DNA of 64,000 nt, taken from NCBI GenBank assembly GCA_964485095.1, contig CAZAIB010000002.1:62001-126000 (forward strand). The letters run 5' to 3'. The translations under genes and the position numbers were made by a program. The stretch's first letter is position 1. Every line of letters starts with the position of its first letter. Below the pieces are notes generated by a model. The model was not told the origin of the DNA and searched no databases. It saw only the letters and a list, made by a program, of their open reading frames with translations. The DNA is from CAYNWT01 sp964485095. GTDB lineage: Bacteria > Planctomycetota > Planctomycetia > Planctomycetales > Planctomycetaceae. Positions 1 through 9,400 of the stretch are shown here, piece by piece.

Positions 1-447
1 GTCGCCAGCGACCTGCGGCGTGTGGCGGCGGTTCTGAAAATTATTGGCGAACTGGAACGCGTGGGCGACCTGGGCGTGAACATCGCCGAACGCACAGTCG
101 GTCTGGCTGACTATGCGGAACCAGCCATTCCATCCGAAATGAAGGTCATGTCTGAGATCGCTTTAGACATGCTGCACCGGGCGATCGATTCCTTCGTCGA
201 ACTCAACACCGACGTGGCTCGTCAGGTGTGTGCAGATGACGACAAAGTGGATCGCCTTAACGACGAGATCCTTAGCGATCTGAAGAAAACAATGTCGGCG
301 CAACCGGCGCTTGTGAATCCCGCAATGCACTTGTTCTCTGTCACACGGCACCTTGAACGCATCGCCGATCACGCCACCAATATCGCTGAAGACGTAGTCT
401 ACCTGGTCGAAGGCGAGATCATTCGTCACCAGGGCAAAGTCGAGTAG
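1..447 (+). CDS. phoU: Phosphate transport system regulatory protein PhoU (C-terminal part, 5' end outside window)
   Basis: The reading frame is open from the first base and ends at 447, so only about 148 C-terminal residues are present. The visible part is helical and carries the PhoU-type signatures ELERVGDLGVNIAER near its start and RHLERIADHATNIAEDVVYL near its end, one for each of the two related three-helix bundles. In characterised bacteria PhoU is a cytosolic metal-binding protein that links the Pst phosphate transporter to the PhoR/PhoB two-component system. A PhoB-like regulator starts about 125 bases downstream on the same strand, which supports the assignment. No terminator is visible between the two, so they may be cotranscribed. 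Identity is well supported; the missing N-terminus and any pst genes lie upstream of the window. Confidence 0.9.
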   Translation, partial: VASDLRRVAAVLKIIGELERVGDLGVNIAERTVGLADYAEPAIPSEMKVMSEIALDMLHRAIDSFVELNTDVARQVCADDDKVDRLNDEILSDLKKTMSAQPALVNPAMHLFSVTRHLERIADHATNIAEDVVYLVEGEIIRHQGKVE

Positions 448-573
448 ACCCTTAACCGTTTCTTAATTTCAAATTCATAGAAGCATCTCGTCACGCCGCC
501 GGCATCCTGCCGTTGCGGCCCCAGTCGCGAGATATTCATGTCTGCCAGAGAGCACCAGTCGGCCACAAGCCCC

Positions 574-1260
574 ATGTCCAGACAATCGATTCTTGTCATC
601 GAAGACGAAGAAGCCATCTGTGACGCGCTGTCGTACAACCTCGAAAAAGAAGGCTTCGAAGTCCTCGTTTCCAACGATGGTGGGGCAGGACTGGAAAAAG
701 CCAGAACCAATGTCCCGGACCTGATCATTCTGGATCTGATGATGCCTGGAATGGATGGCTTTCAGGTCTGCCGAACACTGCGATCGAACCCGGCTACAGA
801 ACACATCAAGATCCTCATGCTAACCGCGCGCAGTGCGGAAACTGACGAGATCATTGGCTTTAACATGGGAGCCGACGACTACGTCACCAAGCCGTTCAAG
901 ATGAAGCCGTTGATTCACCGGGTGCGAGCGCTACTCCGACGATCAACGGCGCAGCGGTCACGCAAAGATGTCGTTTCAGCAGGCGTGCTAACCCTGGACA
1001 ACCTGGAACGCCGCGTCACGCTGGACGGTCAGGAACTTGAACTCACACCCACTGAGTTCATGATGCTGTGGACGCTGGCATCGCAGCCCGGGCGCGTGTT
1101 CTCTCGTCACGAATTGCTGGACACCAGTCGTGGCCGTGACGCGAATGCGTTGGACCGAACGATCGATGTCCACGTTCGAGCGTTGCGAAAGAAGATGGGC
1201 GAACACGCCGACCTGCTGGAGACCGTCCGCGGAGTGGGCTACCGCTTCAAACGCGTGTAG
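574..1260 (+). CDS. phoB: PhoB-like OmpR-family response regulator
   Basis: This is a 228-residue two-domain response regulator. The receiver domain has the acidic pair E10/D11, the phospho-acceptor D54 in LIILDLMMPG, T84, and K106 in DYVTKPF. The C-terminal half, about residues 130-225, is a winged-helix DNA-binding domain with the ELTPTEFMMLWTLASQPGRVFSR and TIDVHVRALRKKMG blocks of the OmpR/PhoB family. I chose the ATG at 574 because family members begin with a few residues before the first beta strand; an in-frame ATG at 538 would add 12 unusual residues. Its position after phoU suggests control of phosphate-starvation genes. No histidine kinase is inside the window, so the partner (probably PhoR-like) is inferred. 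The family call is firm and the PhoB role likely. Confidence 0.88.
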   Translation: MSRQSILVIEDEEAICDALSYNLEKEGFEVLVSNDGGAGLEKARTNVPDLIILDLMMPGMDGFQVCRTLRSNPATEHIKILMLTARSAETDEIIGFNMGADDYVTKPFKMKPLIHRVRALLRRSTAQRSRKDVVSAGVLTLDNLERRVTLDGQELELTPTEFMMLWTLASQPGRVFSRHELLDTSRGRDANALDRTIDVHVRALRKKMGEHADLLETVRGVGYRFKRV

Positions 1261-1291
1261 CCCACTGCCTGTTCGCGACAGCAGACAACGC

Positions 1292-4200
1292 CTAACGGTT
1301 GGCAGCCGCCTTTTTCTTTTCTTCTTCCTCCATCGGATCAGGAGTCGGTTCGATTCGTGGAGCAACAGGTTGCTTCAACGTTTCCAGGTACGCATACAAG
1401 TCGGCCAGGTCGGTAGGCTTGGCTTTCTTCAGCAGACCGGCTGGCATCAGCGACGTGCTAAGAGCCCGAGTGAACTCAACTTCACTTCCTTCAAGCCTGA
1501 TGGTCTGATTCTGCGGCGTCCGCAACAACAAGCCATCCACCGAACGATAAATCACCAACCCCTGGACAGGCGGCCTGCCGTCAACAATCTGCACCACTGT
1601 CGTTTGATAACGAGTTGAGACGTCCTTGTTCGGAGCCACAATCGCTGTGAACAAGTCCTTCCGTGAGAACCGACCAGTCACCCCGCCCAGATCCGGCCCC
1701 AAAGCCGTGCTGCCTCGGTGGCACTGAGCACAACTGAGGTTCTCAAACAAAACCGAACCCCGCGTTGCGTCGCCAGCCTTCCAATCGGTCCGGTCCATCA
1801 TCGCCGCAATCGCGGCAAGGTCCTTAGCTGCACCGCCGTTAAGCAGTTCTGCTTCCTGCGGGTACTTGCGTTCGACATAAGCGGACCACTTATTCAGAAC
1901 CTCTGTTTGTGGCTTGTATCCCTCTTCGCCAAACTCGAACCCAAAGTTTTGCCCCGTGTTTTGTTGCAACACTCGGATCGCTGTTTCACGTAGTTGGAAC
2001 TCAACCGGAAGGCCACCCAGGCGACGTGCGGTCTTGACAAGGTAAACGAATTCCCTCGCCGATCCACCTTTTGGCAGTTTGGAAATTGCGTTCACGCTGG
2101 AGGTCAGAATTCCGCGATCGGGGGTGTCCAATGAATCGACAAACAACTGACGGTCGGCCGCCATTGGTTCTCGTGAAAGAACCATCACGGCCGCGTTGCT
2201 GACAATTTCATTCTCCAGCTGCTCACGAACCATGGCAACGTGTTTCGGATCTTTCGATTCGCCCAAAACGAAGACAACGTCGTTGGACCATTTGTAATCT
2301 TCATCCGCTTCAATTTTCGATGCGAACGCTTTGATCGCGATCGGCAAATCCTCTTTCGGCAGCTGACTCAGGAACACAACATGAGCCGGCCGACCAAAAC
2401 TCGGTAGCTCGGCAATCGTGACCGGCAACATCTCATCATTCTTGACAAGCGTCGCGTACAGCTCACCGATCCGAGCGTTCCAGTTGGCGTCCTGTGGATA
2501 CTTTCGCTCGGAAATTTTCCGATCCAAAGCAGCCAAAGCCCGAGCGGTGTGATCGGTCTGTGCCTGCGAGCGATCAACTGCGATTCGTGAAGCAACCAGC
2601 AGGTAGTGCACGTCGCTGACCGGATCAGACTTAGGGCCGATCTTCGCCAGAACCTTGTCCAGCAACGCATCGTTAAGCGGAGCCAGCATGGCAATCACTC
2701 GAGAGACCTCCAGGTCCAATCGATCATCGCCGGTTGGAAACACCTTCGCGATTCGCGTCCGGAACGGATTCAGAACCTGTTCCGACTCAGTCAAGTCGGC
2801 TCGCGGAGCATACCCTTCATAAACGGCCAGGCGGTTCTCCCCTGGCCCCATGTCCCCCAAAGCCAACTGCATCGCGCGAGCGGATTCCAATCGCAGGGCA
2901 ATGGGGTGGTATGCGCCTTTGTCCGGGGTCGGTTCCAGCACAACCATGCCCATGCTCAGCACGTTTGGTACTACCGTGCGGCTACGCTGAACCAGTCCAA
3001 GGCCGAGGGCCACAGTTGCGTCAGCAACCCCGCTTTTCTGTACAGCATTTGCCAATGGCGACAGAATCTTGGCTGGTAGTCGGGAAACAACTCGACTTGC
3101 AGCCTGACGCACAAAGCGGTCTTTAGAACCAAGCCCCGGCACCAGTAGCGGAATCGCGGCCTTCCAGTCAGTCTTGTCCGTCGCACACTGGAAGGCTTCA
3201 AGAGCGAACCGCTGCACCATCGGCGAAGTGTCTTTGAGATACGGTGCCAAAGCTTTCACGCTGGGCTTTGCCGGATCCCGGCGTCCCAGTGCCCAGGCAA
3301 CGCGAGCCCGCGCGCCGGCGGACTTTGATCTCACCATGGCAGCCGCCGTCCTGTCATCAATCCCTTCAAACATCTCCGTCAAAATCTCAATTGCACGAAT
3401 TCGCGCTGACGTGCCCAGTCGTTCGTTCAACACAGCCTTCACAAACGGATCGCGGCCCAGTCGTTTGGCGACGCGTTCCCAGCGATTCCTCGACCACGCG
3501 GCCAGCGGCTGTTGTGCTTCCAGGACCTGCGTCAAACGTTCGGCGTCGGTTTCCGCGTATTCTCGTTCCTTCTCGCCTCCCGGCCCGTATGTCACTTTGT
3601 AAACGCCACCGCGTGTTCCGCGACCGCCGACACTCACATACAGACTTCCGTCCGGTCCGATCTCAGCATCAGTTGGCGCGAAGCCGAATGAACCGACGCC
3701 GGTCATGAGTTCGACAGGCTTACTGGTCCAGACAGAACCGTTTTGCTTTAGCGGTAGCGCGATAACGCGACCATAGGTCCAGTCCAGCCCTAGCACCGCA
3801 CCACGATACTCGGTCGGGAACTGATTGTGGTTGTAGACGACCACACCACTCGGCGAACCTCGTCCGAAGTCACCAATGACTGGTGGCATGTCTGCAAAGT
3901 AGCCCGGGTTCTTCCAACTGCGCGACACCCAACCCGCATTTGATGCTGGTGTTGCGTGGAACACGCGGGTCGGCCGATACCACGGCAGCGAGACATCGCG
4001 TTCGCCATCGCTGTCAAAAGTGAAGATGTCACCAAGGCGATTGAATCCAAAGTCATACGCGTTTCGGAAACCATCGGTCACAATTTCGCCCGCACCAAGA
4101 TCAGGGCGGATTCGCATGATTACGCCGGCGTATGGTTTCTTAATGGGAGAACTGGCTCTAATTTTGCCGGTCTTCGGATCTTTGATGTACGCATCCGTCA

Positions 4201-4711
4201 CACCCGCGTAGTTGCCGGCGATTACGTACCACCAACCATCAGGACCTTTTTGGATGGAGTGAGCGTGGTGTTCGCCACCCGCCAGGATGCCCAGGAAGAC
4301 TTCCGGCGCCTTGTCGGCTTTGTCGTCACGATTGTCGTCGCGGTACAGTCGGAGACCGTTGTCGCCCGACAGCAACAAGTCACGCCCAACAAAAAACATC
4401 CCCTGCGCGCCGGACTTGGGGCCGTCGACGAACTCTTTGGCTCTGTCCGCTTTGCCGTCTCCATCTTCATCAATCAGAAAACGGACATAGCCCGGTCCTG
4501 AAACGACAACACGCCCGCGCGTATCGATGGTGAGACTGTGGATATCGTGAGCCAGATCGTCATCCGCGAACAGCTGGATATTGAAACCTTCCGGAACACG
4601 AACCCCCGCAGCCTCACGCTGGGCCTGAACGGATGGTGTGTTAACGCCGCAGGCCATCAGGACCGCGAGTGTGGTTGGCAGGACTCTGAACATCGTCGCA
4701 CTCTTAAACAT
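1292..4711 (-). CDS. Secreted DUF7133-type propeller dehydrogenase-like protein with HEAT repeats and C-terminal cytochrome c
   Basis: This is a large secreted protein of about 1,139 residues from the chosen ATG. An N-terminal signal peptide ends near SVQA. The first ~400 residues resemble the planctomycete putative membrane-bound dehydrogenase domain: they contain a VPEGF start, an EDGDGKADR calcium-loop-like segment and a GGRGTRGGVYKV strand. A helical HEAT-like middle follows. The C-terminal domain is a class I cytochrome c with CAQCH at about residues 994-998 and a candidate distal Met in MPAGLL near 1089. Such proteins are typical of planctomycetes and are thought to oxidise sugar-derived substrates in the periplasm, but the substrate is unknown. 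The C-terminus is Glu/Lys rich. A longer GTG start at 4795 would put 28 residues before the signal peptide and looks less likely. The gene converges with phoB with only 31 bases between them. Confidence 0.85.
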   Translation of the reverse strand: MFKSATMFRVLPTTLAVLMACGVNTPSVQAQREAAGVRVPEGFNIQLFADDDLAHDIHSLTIDTRGRVVVSGPGYVRFLIDEDGDGKADRAKEFVDGPKSGAQGMFFVGRDLLLSGDNGLRLYRDDNRDDKADKAPEVFLGILAGGEHHAHSIQKGPDGWWYVIAGNYAGVTDAYIKDPKTGKIRASSPIKKPYAGVIMRIRPDLGAGEIVTDGFRNAYDFGFNRLGDIFTFDSDGERDVSLPWYRPTRVFHATPASNAGWVSRSWKNPGYFADMPPVIGDFGRGSPSGVVVYNHNQFPTEYRGAVLGLDWTYGRVIALPLKQNGSVWTSKPVELMTGVGSFGFAPTDAEIGPDGSLYVSVGGRGTRGGVYKVTYGPGGEKEREYAETDAERLTQVLEAQQPLAAWSRNRWERVAKRLGRDPFVKAVLNERLGTSARIRAIEILTEMFEGIDDRTAAAMVRSKSAGARARVAWALGRRDPAKPSVKALAPYLKDTSPMVQRFALEAFQCATDKTDWKAAIPLLVPGLGSKDRFVRQAASRVVSRLPAKILSPLANAVQKSGVADATVALGLGLVQRSRTVVPNVLSMGMVVLEPTPDKGAYHPIALRLESARAMQLALGDMGPGENRLAVYEGYAPRADLTESEQVLNPFRTRIAKVFPTGDDRLDLEVSRVIAMLAPLNDALLDKVLAKIGPKSDPVSDVHYLLVASRIAVDRSQAQTDHTARALAALDRKISERKYPQDANWNARIGELYATLVKNDEMLPVTIAELPSFGRPAHVVFLSQLPKEDLPIAIKAFASKIEADEDYKWSNDVVFVLGESKDPKHVAMVREQLENEIVSNAAVMVLSREPMAADRQLFVDSLDTPDRGILTSSVNAISKLPKGGSAREFVYLVKTARRLGGLPVEFQLRETAIRVLQQNTGQNFGFEFGEEGYKPQTEVLNKWSAYVERKYPQEAELLNGGAAKDLAAIAAMMDRTDWKAGDATRGSVLFENLSCAQCHRGSTALGPDLGGVTGRFSRKDLFTAIVAPNKDVSTRYQTTVVQIVDGRPPVQGLVIYRSVDGLLLRTPQNQTIRLEGSEVEFTRALSTSLMPAGLLKKAKPTDLADLYAYLETLKQPVAPRIEPTPDPMEEEEKKKAAANR

Positions 4712-5107
4712 AGGTGTGGTCGCGGTGGATGGCCGAAAAAGGTGGGAATATGGAACGCAAACAGACCCGCTCTTGCGTGTCACTGGTTGACCCACTACAT
4801 AGTTGCGTTCCCGATTCTAAACCGTTCCAGACGATTGGAGCAATCCGGCTCCCAGTGAGGTCCGGGCGGTTCTCGAATATGCGGCGCGTTGCTTGCTTTG
4901 GGGCGGATAGCAATAACAGCGAGCCTGGGGGCCAGATCGACCTGCACCTTGAAAACAAAGACGCTGAAGCCACCCGGATGACGTAGTACCAAGTTGACGC
5001 CACCTGCAGGCTTCAGCTAGCCAGAGCCTATAACTTCAGGCCCGGCTGGTGCCTCGCTAAGTACCTGAATCTGATTTTGCGTTTGTGAACCGCTAACCTG
5101 ATCCACC
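4712..5107. other. Divergent intergenic region
   Basis: About 400 bases separate the divergently read cytochrome/propeller gene and the antiporter gene. Several short open frames cross it, but none has a plausible ribosome-binding site or protein-like composition. It must hold promoters for both genes. A TTGACG hexamer occurs near 4991, but I do not see a convincingly spaced -10 box. No repeat or RNA was recognised. Confidence 0.5.
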
Positions 5108-6503
5108 ATGACTTCCCATAGCAACGCACCAAAGACCAAACGACGCAAATACGTTCACCTGCTGCAAGAGTTCTCACTTCCGCTTCTCGCAGGAGTCATT
5201 GCAGCACTGATTCTCACCAACGTGCAGCCGCACTTGTACGACAAGATGGTACACGGAACGTACGCGTTCTTTACCGGTGAGGAGTACCAGGGGCACGGCC
5301 ATGATGCTGCCGATGGCGACGTTAACGCTGCTGTCGGCGAAGCTGAAAACCAGGGCAAGGGCGCAGCTGATGATGAAGAACCCAAGGCTGCTGGCGGGCA
5401 TGGGCACGGCTGGCGGCACTATTGCACATTGCACTTCATCGTAAACGACCTGTTCATGGTGATCTTTTTCGGCATCGCCGCAAAGGAAATCACAGAGTCA
5501 TGTTTACCCGGCGGCGCACTGAATCCGCCTTCGAAAGCGATTAACCCGTTACTGGGAACCCTGGGCGGCGTGGTCGGTCCGGCTGGAGTCTATATCCTGC
5601 TGAACTTGGTTATGGGCGATGGAACCTGGCCGTGGCAAGACGGCTGGGGGCGAGGTTGGGGCATCCCCACCGCAACCGACATCGCGCTGGCCTGGCTCAT
5701 TGCGCGGCTTGTGTTTGGGAACAACCATCCAGCGATCAGCTTCCTTCTTCTGCTAGCCGTCGCAGACGATGGAATCGGGCTATTGATCATCGCGTTCTTC
5801 TACCCAACTAACGATCCCGTCTGGCTGAACCTGTTGTGGCTGATTCCAGGGATGGCGGTTGCCTATGGTCTGCGGCGCAAGAACGTGCAGTCGTGGAGTC
5901 CATACATTTTGATTGGCGGCGCGTTTGCCTGGTGGGGCTTATTCAGTGCCCACCTGCACCCGGCGCTGGCACTTGTTCCGATCGTACCGTTCCTGCCCGG
6001 ACCCGAACGTGATGAAGGCATCTTCCGCGAAGTCGCCGGCGTGCACGAAACCAATCCACTGGACCGGTTCGAACACGATCTCAAGCTGTTCGTTGATCTT
6101 GGACTGTTTTTCTTTGCGTTCGCGAACGCCGGCGTTGAGTTCTCCAGCATGAGCAACCTGACGTGGATCGTGTTGCTTGCGCTTTTGTTTGGCAAGACGA
6201 TTGGAATTACCGGCTTCTCCTGGCTGGGAGTAAAACTGGGCGCACCACTGCCTAGCGGTATGGATCTCCGGCACCTTGTGGTTGCGGGAGTTGTGGCAGG
6301 CCTGGGACTTACCGTCGCACTGTTTGTGGCAGGGCAGGCATTCGAAGGCGCGGATCAGGGAGCGTCAAAAATGGGCGCGCTGTTCTCAGGGGGGTATCGC
6401 TGTGCTGGCGATCGTGCTGGGCAGAATGCTGGGCGTCAAAGACGGTGCCGGTCAGAACAACGGGGCCGTCGTCGAACCCGCAGCGCCCGCTAAAGCGGAC
6501 TGA
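5108..6503 (+). CDS. nhaA: NhaA-type Na+/H+ antiporter, frameshifted near the 3' end
   Basis: The product is an inner-membrane sodium/proton antiporter. A TATDIALAW segment with D191 and a VADDGIGLL segment with D220/D221 correspond to the conserved Asp residues that bind ions in NhaA. About eleven hydrophobic segments are visible. Residues ~62-103 form an unusual hydrophilic loop rich in His, Gly and Asp/Glu, absent from E. coli NhaA. In the literal sequence the frame runs to 6493 and ends in an Arg-rich tail. The normal membrane ending (SGGIAVLAIVLGRMLGV) instead appears in the +1 frame and stops at 6503. The switch falls in a run of six G at 6389-6394, where five would restore the protein. 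This could be a sequencing error, a recent mutation or slippage. The gene stands alone, with a convergent neighbour 22 bases downstream. Confidence 0.85.
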
Positions 6504-6524
6504 CTTCGCTCAAGACCAGCCGGC

Positions 6525-7655
6525 TTACTGGTTCGGTGTCATAAAGTCGCCGTTCGCGATCCATGCCGCGAAGTAGGGCGCACTTAAGTTCGACTCACTG
6601 AGAACCAGCATGAACGGGCCGTCGAAGATGAAGGTGCGTTCGCCAACTTTGTGTTCGTAGTGACCGTTCAAGTACCCTCCCGCCGCAACTGAGACCAACT
6701 GCGCGCCTTTTTCATCGAAGCGGAATTGGATGAGCTGTTTTGTCTCAATCGAGCAGCCTGACTGACCCTGGCAAATGCGGTCCGTGTAGTCTTCGAGCAT
6801 GTTGAATTCGAGAACCGGAATAACGACCTGCTCGCCACTGACAACCGCCGCGCCGTCGGCTTCGATATCGGTCGTTGCGATCTTCTGCTTAATCTGGCCG
6901 AGCCCTTCTTCGACGGATTCCGGCTGATCCATCCTGGCCAGAATCAAACTATCTTTGGCTTGGTTACGAATGCGGATGATGAAGTTCTCGGGCGATCGAT
7001 AGTCCAACACTTCAATCTGCTGCAACGCGCTTTCCCATTTTTCCCATTCGGAGGTGACGCCGAATGAACGGACGGAAATCGTGTCGGAATCTGTCTTAAA
7101 CCGCAGTGGATTGTCGAACGGTTCGAACCGGCGAAGGAATGGCAGGTCCTTCTTCAGAGCACAGATAGCTTGATACTCGACCTCGGGTCCCGGAGGCCCG
7201 ATTGGATTCGACTCAATACCGAGTTCGCTCAATGCGCGGTTGACGGATTCATCTGACGGTCGTCCGGAAACAATGCGGATGTCGCTGGCGTCAATGTCTC
7301 CCACAGTGAAGTTCACTGTTTCAATTTGTTTCGCGAAGTTGCTGTCTGGCAACGTGAAGTCAGGCAGGGCACTCTTCATCTCAGCCCACGCAAGCGCCAT
7401 AGTCGGACAGTAGACCTGATTCTCCCCGGCCTTGATCGGCTCTGATGCGAATGGCAGCATGCTTGTGGCGGACAGCGAAGAAGCCGCGACGGGCGTCGAG
7501 AAACCGGCCCATGGCTGGAGCTGTTTTGTCTTACCGGGCCATGGAAAAACCAGCCATGCCACGATGAGAAGAGCAACAATGCATACAACAACCGCGGGCC
7601 CGCGATTCCTTAAACCGCCCTTGCTCTCAGAAACCTCGTCCATCGCTGACCTCAC
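6525..7655 (-). CDS. Membrane-anchored divergent serpin-like protein
   Basis: This 376-residue protein has a short cytoplasmic N-terminus, one transmembrane helix at about residues 20-38 and a large presumably periplasmic domain. The domain length and three segments recall serpins. NQVYCPTMALAWAEM (79-93) resembles the serpin helix-B start, FDEKGAQ (313-319) resembles the hinge before the reactive loop (DEKG is also found in alpha-1-antitrypsin), and FIFDGPFMLVL (342-352) matches the serpin signature at all but one position, where Gly replaces the usual Arg/Lys/His/Gln/Ser. The hinge lacks the small-residue run needed for loop insertion, so inhibition is doubtful. Cys residues at about 83, 172, 290 and 297 could form disulphides. 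It stands between the antiporter (convergent) and a sulfatase on the same strand 68 bases upstream. The serpin assignment is inference from motif reading. Confidence 0.5.
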   Translation of the reverse strand: MRSAMDEVSESKGGLRNRGPAVVVCIVALLIVAWLVFPWPGKTKQLQPWAGFSTPVAASSLSATSMLPFASEPIKAGENQVYCPTMALAWAEMKSALPDFTLPDSNFAKQIETVNFTVGDIDASDIRIVSGRPSDESVNRALSELGIESNPIGPPGPEVEYQAICALKKDLPFLRRFEPFDNPLRFKTDSDTISVRSFGVTSEWEKWESALQQIEVLDYRSPENFIIRIRNQAKDSLILARMDQPESVEEGLGQIKQKIATTDIEADGAAVVSGEQVVIPVLEFNMLEDYTDRICQGQSGCSIETKQLIQFRFDEKGAQLVSVAAGGYLNGHYEHKVGERTFIFDGPFMLVLSESNLSAPYFAAWIANGDFMTPNQ

Positions 7656-7723
7656 TGTCTGCTGACAGAAAAACGTCGGCCTTTCACCAACGCGAGATAA
7701 TTATCGATGCTACCAGACATTAA

Positions 7724-9157
7724 CTATCTAAACGAGCTCGCCCACGGAGCGGTCTGAACCAGGCTCCTGACACGCCACTCCAGCATCTCTTTGAGCAGTC
7801 GTTCTTTCTCAACCGCCGAATCCGGATCGCGCCACAGGTTAACCATTTCGTTCGGGTCTGTTTCCAGGTCAAACAGTTGACCTTCGTCTTCATCCACGAA
7901 GTGCACCAGCTTCCAGCGTTCGTCTCGAACCATCGTCATGAAGTCGGTGGAATCCAGAATGCCATCGCGACCGTGTTCCGCGTAGACATACTCGCGCGGT
8001 TTCCATTCGGCGCCGGCCAGTGGAGCCGCCAGCGATTGAGCTTCCATGGTCTCCGGAATTTTGACGTCTGCGAGTTCCAGTAGTGTCGGGCCAATGTCCA
8101 TCTGTTGGCAAAGGCCATCCACCACCTTACCGGCGTCGTACCGACCGGGCGACCAAACGATCATCGGGATGCGCGTGATCTGTTCGTACATCGTCCACTT
8201 CTGACTGTGGCCATGATCGGTCAGGCAGTCGCCGTGGTCGGACGTAAAGATGACGACCGAATTATCCAGCCGACCACTTTCTTCGAGCGCCGTCATGATC
8301 TCGCCGACCTTTTCGTCAATCATGCTGACATTCGCCAGGTAGTACGCTCGTTGCAGATGGCGTTGCTCGGGGGTCGGCGTCAGCGGCATGTGCACCGAAT
8401 CGTGATCAATGTCGTAGTTGTGTTGCCGCAGCACTTTGAACGCGCGGGGCTGGTTTTCCAGGTCTGCTTCAGTGACGTCCATCAGCGGCAGGTCGCGACC
8501 CATGTACTTTTCGATCCAACCGGGAGTCGGATCGTAAGGCGGGTGCGGACCAGGGAAACCGATCTCCAGGAACAGCGGCTTGTCGGACTTCGGTTTCGAA
8601 CGCAACCACCACGTCGCAGTGTCGCCGACGAAGTTGTCCGACTGCATGTCGGCCGGTAGTTCCCATTCGAACGCACCCAGACGCTCGCGATAGTCGGGAC
8701 GTTTGCGATATTGAACGCGCTGCTGCTTCACCAGTCCACGCGCTTTTAAAGCCTTGTCCCATTCGTCGAAGTAGTAGCGTTCTTCCAGGTAGCGGTCTTT
8801 GTTCTCAACGACGTAGCGTTCGTGGAAGCCCAGCGGCGTGTGGTACGGATACGTATGCATCTTGCCAATGTTGATGCACTGGTACCCACTCTCCGCCAGA
8901 TCTTCGATCCAGGAGTGGTTCCATTGATCGGCGTTCCGCAGGATTCCCGTCGTGTGTGGATAGTAGCCCGTAAACAAACTGGCTCGTGATGGAGCACAGG
9001 AAGGAGCCGACACGTGGCAGTTAGTAAAAGAAACACCTTCCTTTGCCAAACGGTCAATGTTTGGCGTGTCCATGTACTCATAACCATGCGCGCGGATGGT
9101 GTCGAACCGCTGCTGGTCGGTGATGATGAAGATGATATTGGGACGTTCGTCGGTCAT
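7724..9157 (-). CDS. Sulfatase (formylglycine-dependent, arylsulfatase/heparan sulfatase type)
   Basis: This 477-residue type I sulfatase hydrolyses sulfate esters after Cys-to-formylglycine conversion by a separate maturase. The catalytic motif is C54-A-P-S-R58 followed by ASLFTG. The metal-site residues D14 and Q15 lie in IIFIITDQQR near the N-terminus, and a second metal cluster appears as TSDHGD near residue 305. No signal peptide is visible, so the protein is either cytosolic or exported by an unrecognised route. Planctomycetes carry many such enzymes for marine sulfated polysaccharides, but the substrate cannot be read here. The start at 9157 puts the first beta strand at residue 7, as is usual. 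A perfect 8-bp hairpin lies just upstream in the leader. Confidence 0.93.
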   Translation of the reverse strand: MTDERPNIIFIITDQQRFDTIRAHGYEYMDTPNIDRLAKEGVSFTNCHVSAPSCAPSRASLFTGYYPHTTGILRNADQWNHSWIEDLAESGYQCINIGKMHTYPYHTPLGFHERYVVENKDRYLEERYYFDEWDKALKARGLVKQQRVQYRKRPDYRERLGAFEWELPADMQSDNFVGDTATWWLRSKPKSDKPLFLEIGFPGPHPPYDPTPGWIEKYMGRDLPLMDVTEADLENQPRAFKVLRQHNYDIDHDSVHMPLTPTPEQRHLQRAYYLANVSMIDEKVGEIMTALEESGRLDNSVVIFTSDHGDCLTDHGHSQKWTMYEQITRIPMIVWSPGRYDAGKVVDGLCQQMDIGPTLLELADVKIPETMEAQSLAAPLAGAEWKPREYVYAEHGRDGILDSTDFMTMVRDERWKLVHFVDEDEGQLFDLETDPNEMVNLWRDPDSAVEKERLLKEMLEWRVRSLVQTAPWASSFR

Positions 9158-9177
9158 GTCGTCTCTATGCCCTCCGT

Positions 9178-9198
9178 GTTCGGCAACTTCTGCCGAAC
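9178..9198. promoter_or_regulatory. Perfect 8-bp inverted repeat in the sulfatase leader
   Basis: GTTCGGCA and TGCCGAAC are separated by a 5-base loop, 21 bases before the sulfatase start codon. No T-run follows on either side, so it is not a standard terminator. It could be an operator or an mRNA hairpin; nothing decides between these. Confidence 0.3.
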
Positions 9199-9400
9199 GG
9201 GACGTTGGTCACACTGACAGTGCGCGGGTACGAGCGGTCGTGCCTACGGCATAAGTGACAGAAACCCGCGCGATGCTGCCACTTTGCGCGCAAAAAATGT
9301 CGGAACTGCCGGTGGGAGTGGCGTCCCACACACAGTTTGTATATCGGCTGGTCGATAAAGACTCAGATAGCGGACTCCAATTCATCGGAAGAACCTCGCA

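Noticed and set aside
3956..4501. 181-residue plus-strand frame opposite the propeller gene
   Set aside because: Antisense shadow of a strongly supported gene; no signal of its own.
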